From Davidsoniella eucalypti (Eukaryota; Ascomycota; Sordariomycetes; Microascales; Ceratocystidaceae), in the NCBI GenBank assembly GCA_004009845.1, contig RMBW01000197.1:1-31369 (forward strand): 31,369 bases of DNA, written 5' to 3'. The position numbers and the translations under genes are program-made. Positions within the stretch are counted from its first letter, which is position 1. Each line of letters starts with the position of its first letter. The notes below the pieces were generated by a model, which made no database searches, was not told the origin of the DNA, and worked only from the letters and a program-made list of their open reading frames with translations. This document shows, piece by piece, positions 28,505-31,369 of the stretch.

Positions 28505-30700
28505 TTACCCGAATATGCGATCAAGCACACGATCGTAGAGGCCAAGGTTTGTCTCCGGAACGTAACTGTTCTCGTATTCCTCGATTTCCCGAACACCAGT
28601 GAACAGATCGACTTCCTCTGGGCGGCGCCAAGTTGTCCGCTTGACGATTTTGTACACGATGAACATGACCGGGAAGACACCGACCATGGTGTACGAAAAC
28701 AGAAACGTCGTGACACTCCAGTGACCGGGGAGAAAGACGGCGTAGCCACCAACAAACGTCATGATGATCGTACCGACCAGGGAGTACCAGGCGGCAAAGG
28801 GCTGGAAAGCACTGGTGTACGGGAGGGTATTCCGGTCGACACCCTGCGTCTTGCAGGCGTAGAAAAAGGCTAGGTATGCCGCGCTCATCACTGCAAAGTT
28901 CATCAGCTGTGACGCAGTGACCAGAGATACAAACCACGTCAGAACCTTGGCCGAGCTAGAGCTGAGCTGGAGGAAACTCAGGAAAGCAACAGCCAAAACG
29001 GCAGCAGTACAGTAGTACGGCACTCCGTCTTTGTTGCAAGTGATGAAGAAGCGTGGCGCCTTTCTTTCTAGAGCTAGACCAAGAAGAGAACGGGAAGCAC
29101 AGTATACATAACTGTTTCCGGCACTCTGTGAAATGAATGTGGTTAGTTGACTATATTTTGATGAGATAAAAAACAATGGAGAGAAGACAAGGGATATGAC
29201 ATGTGTGTGACATCTATAGAGAGGTGGAACTTACAAACGCAGCTGTGAGCACAAGTGCGTTGATGATGTGGGGCAGAACTCCAATCTTGAGGCGAGCCAT
29301 GGCAACGACATAGCTATTGGTATGTGTTAGTAAAACACAAGAGAGCCTAATCTAATTCGATAGAGACTTGGAAGAACTTACGGGGAAGCCGCGGCACCTG
29401 GCTTGTCGTTGAGGAACGCATCGATAAGGGTCTGATCGTCGTAGGGAAGCAGGATTCCAACACACAGCGCACCCAGGATGAAGAAGACAGTTAGACGATA
29501 GAAGACGGCGTTGTAGGCCTTGGGCAAGACTTGACGAGGGTTGATCGTCTCTCCAGCTGCCATGGAAACGTAGTCGGGACCAGCAATGATGAAAGAGGCC
29601 TGAATCAGGCACTGCATGAAACCAAGGAAGTACCCCAACTTGCCTGGGTAGTATATCGTGGTGAAGGCACCAGGATCTTTCCAGTAGCGGAAACCGAACC
29701 GATCACCAAGAGGATTTCCACCCAGCATGACGATGAAGGTGAAGATGATGAGAGCAATGATCAAAATCATCTTACCCAGGGCGGCCCAGAATTCGACTTC
29801 ACCATACCACTTGACAGCCAGGAGGTTGATGACTCCATAGAGAACGACGATGATGGCAATGATCACTCCAGTAGGAATGGCTTCAGTCCAATACTGGATG
29901 ATGACATTGCAGGCGACGATTTCAAACGGAACCATGGCAGCTTCGAAGATGAAGAAGTTCCAACCAGCAGCAAAACCAAAGGCCTCATCAATGTAGCGAC
30001 CGGCAAACGTGATGAAAGGCGATGAGATGGGCAGGTATGTGACCATCTCAGCCATGGAAGTGGTGACCGCAAGGATAATAGTACACCAGATTGAAAAGGC
30101 AATCAAGAGGGAGGCGGGGCCACCCGCAATGAGACCTTTGCCTATTTGAACCTATAAGATGACAGACAAAATGGTAAGCGAACTGGTAGGCTACAACGAT
30201 ATGTCGGACAGGGCAGAAGGAACATCAAAGGATATATGTAACCATCTAGCCGTGTGGCTAGCTGGCTATTAGCAACCCGTTACTTATACTTACGTAGAGG
30301 GCGGTTCCAATGGTACCACCAATGCCTGCATGAGAAGAAGCATGTTAGTCAATCAATCTAGTAATATAGGGCGGGGAGGTTGCTTTGAGGGACACAGCGG
30401 ATATTCCAAGGGAATGGAAGCGATATGGAAGATCGACCGTGGGGCAATGGCTGTGCTACAGGGAAGAAGGCAAGAAGAACAATGGAAGACTGCAGAGAAA
30501 GGGTGGGGATGGTAGATCTGTTGGAAGGGCGTATTGACAAGAGGGAAGAGCTGCTAGGGGGACAATAGAAGTGGAAAACACTTACCAATCAACTGGATAT
30601 GGCGAGACCTCAGCTTGCGGTGCGTATGGTCCTGGTTCGAGCTCTCGTTGTCAGTGAGGACAACGGGCGAGTCGGTTGACGACGAGCTGAAGAAGGTCAT
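28505..30700 (-). CDS. amino-acid permease (YAT family), five exons
   Basis: Exons: 30700-30586, 30325-30294, 30151-29382, 29313-29235 and 29125-28505. Together they give 1,617 nt, 538 residues, with all junctions in frame. The short N-terminus ends in RKLRSRHIQLIGIGGTIGTA, the signature of the first membrane segment of yeast amino-acid transporters. About 12 membrane segments follow. Typical blocks are FAAGWNFFIFEAAMVPFEIV, the PGKLGYFLGF and AGETINPRQVLPKA region, and AFSAGNSYVYCASRSLLGLA. It should be an H+-coupled plasma-membrane importer of amino acids. Substrate is not deducible from the sequence; similarity in pattern is to the Dip5/proline-type branch. Introns are 259, 142, 67 and 109 bp with GTAAGT-type donors and CTAAC branch sites. 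All coding sequence is intact. Confidence 0.92.
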
Positions 30701-30777
30701 CGATCCCTTTTCTCGGAATCGGCTACGTCGGCGGCCGCCGTCAATTTGCCCGGAAGGGACCCGACGTCACGAACCAT
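30697..30777 (-). promoter_or_regulatory. upstream ORF overlapping the permease start by ATGA
   Basis: ATG at 30777 opens a 26-residue frame (MVRDVGSLPGKLTAAADVAD and on, rich in charged residues near its end) whose stop TGA lies in the ATGA that also holds the permease ATG at 30700. It may control translation by termination-reinitiation. Alternatively it is the true N-terminus, brought out of frame by one base. Confidence 0.6.
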
Positions 30778-31009
30778 GGTGGAGATGGTGATTGGCAAGG
30801 CAAGATCCTGATCTGTTATAGAAGTGGGCAAGGAGAAGGACGAGGGTGGTAGCTGATATATGTGTGATAACGATAATAGTTATTGGAGAAAGAGGCAGAG
30901 AAGCACAAAGTAAGGAATATGAAGGGAAATACTGATTGAGAAAGACGAGGTTGTTGTAGATGGAGTCAAGACAGGTGAATCTGAGTTTTGGGAGTGGACA
31001 TGCTACGCT

Positions 31010-31016
31010 CTTTATA
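31010..31016 (-). promoter_or_regulatory. TATA-like box of the permease gene
   Basis: TATAAAG on the minus strand, about 230 bp upstream of the uORF start. A GATA core (CTGATAGC on the minus strand near 31198-31205) lies further upstream and might respond to nitrogen, which is inference only. Confidence 0.4.
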
Positions 31017-31304
31017 GAACATGATATTGTTTGGTGGCTATAAAGAGACAAGCTGAAGTCCTATAACTTCTAGGTGCCAAAAAGGGGTGTAATATGTAGT
31101 TGCCATGCTGCTGCGAACAGACTAGAGAGGCAAAAGTAGGCAACATAATCACAGATTAACACAGGCTTCTTTCTTGTCAGCTGAAGTCAAGACTTGTGCT
31201 ATCAGCTGTACTTTGCGTGTATGTAACGAAGCTTCAACAACGGCAAAATGTGTCAAAGATGCTGCATATTCCTAGAGGGGCAATTTCAAGCATTGGCATC
31301 AGTG

Positions 31305-31330
31305 CTTCTGCTTCTGCTTCTGCTCCTGTT
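31305..31330 (+). repeat. TTCTGC hexamer microsatellite
   Basis: Four or so units of GCTTCT/GCTCCT in the region upstream of the permease. Confidence 0.8.
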
Positions 31331-31369
31331 TTGCTACTCGTACCTTTTGCTTCTGATTCTCTCCGGCCT

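Noticed and set aside
29531..30025. 164-codon plus-strand frame within the permease
   Set aside because: Antisense shadow of exon 3; acidic composition mirrors the membrane-coding strand.
1..31369. CRISPR arrays, tRNA genes and bacterial operons
   Set aside because: No spaced direct-repeat array and no tRNA B-box in a cloverleaf context were seen; the sequence is eukaryotic.

Overview
The window looks like nuclear DNA of an ascomycete fungus, probably yeast-like. Short introns carry GTAAGT donors and TACTAAC-type branch points. A fungal amino-acid permease is present, a 5S rRNA gene stands alone, and Ty3/gypsy chromoviruses, Tc1 and pogo/Fot-type transposons and a LINE fragment are all of fungal kind. 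I cannot name the species. Host genes are few: a possible 5' end of a mitochondrial-protein gene at the left edge, one 5S rRNA gene, one secreted protein of unknown function, one YAT-family permease at the right end, and a rearranged transcription-factor relic.

Layout. 1-161: left-edge gene start, cut off upstream by a solo LTR (162-410). 676-4250: long non-coding dispersed repeat (copy A) carrying a solo Ty3 LTR with a clear 5-bp target duplication. 4841-5480: AT-rich spacer. 5480-11834: a nest of at least four Ty3/gypsy elements: element 1 (minus strand, full gag, part of pol), element A (integrase end, chromodomain and 3' LTR, plus strand), element B (gag start and 5' LTR, minus strand) and element 2 (integrase end, chromodomain, polypurine tract and 3' LTR, plus strand). 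12458-15470: ultra-short poly(A) retroposon, 5S rRNA, repeat copy B, and a LINE RNase H relic containing a 70-bp LTR. 17546-18298: two-exon secreted-protein gene. 18736-20234: internally deleted Tc1/mariner element. 20991-21041: second poly(A) retroposon. 21402-22462: internally deleted pogo/Fot element. 22465-24841: repeat copy C. 25852-26441: two more poly(A) retroposons. 26482-28018: relics of fungal transcription factors, one with an inverted half. 28505-31020: permease with five exons, an overlapping uORF and its upstream region.

The most notable signal is a family of about 35-nt hairpin sequences. They are followed by an AAATGAATT box and poly(A), share one fixed 5' end, and in four cases are flanked by 11-13 bp target duplications that all begin with AA on the sense strand. 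They behave like extremely short SINEs. Also notable: element 1 shows an exact 11-nt match between its primer-binding site and its own LTR (Tf1-type self-priming), a likely -1 frameshift at the gag stop, and a Gag with an N-terminal hydrophobic segment that is shared by the otherwise different element B.
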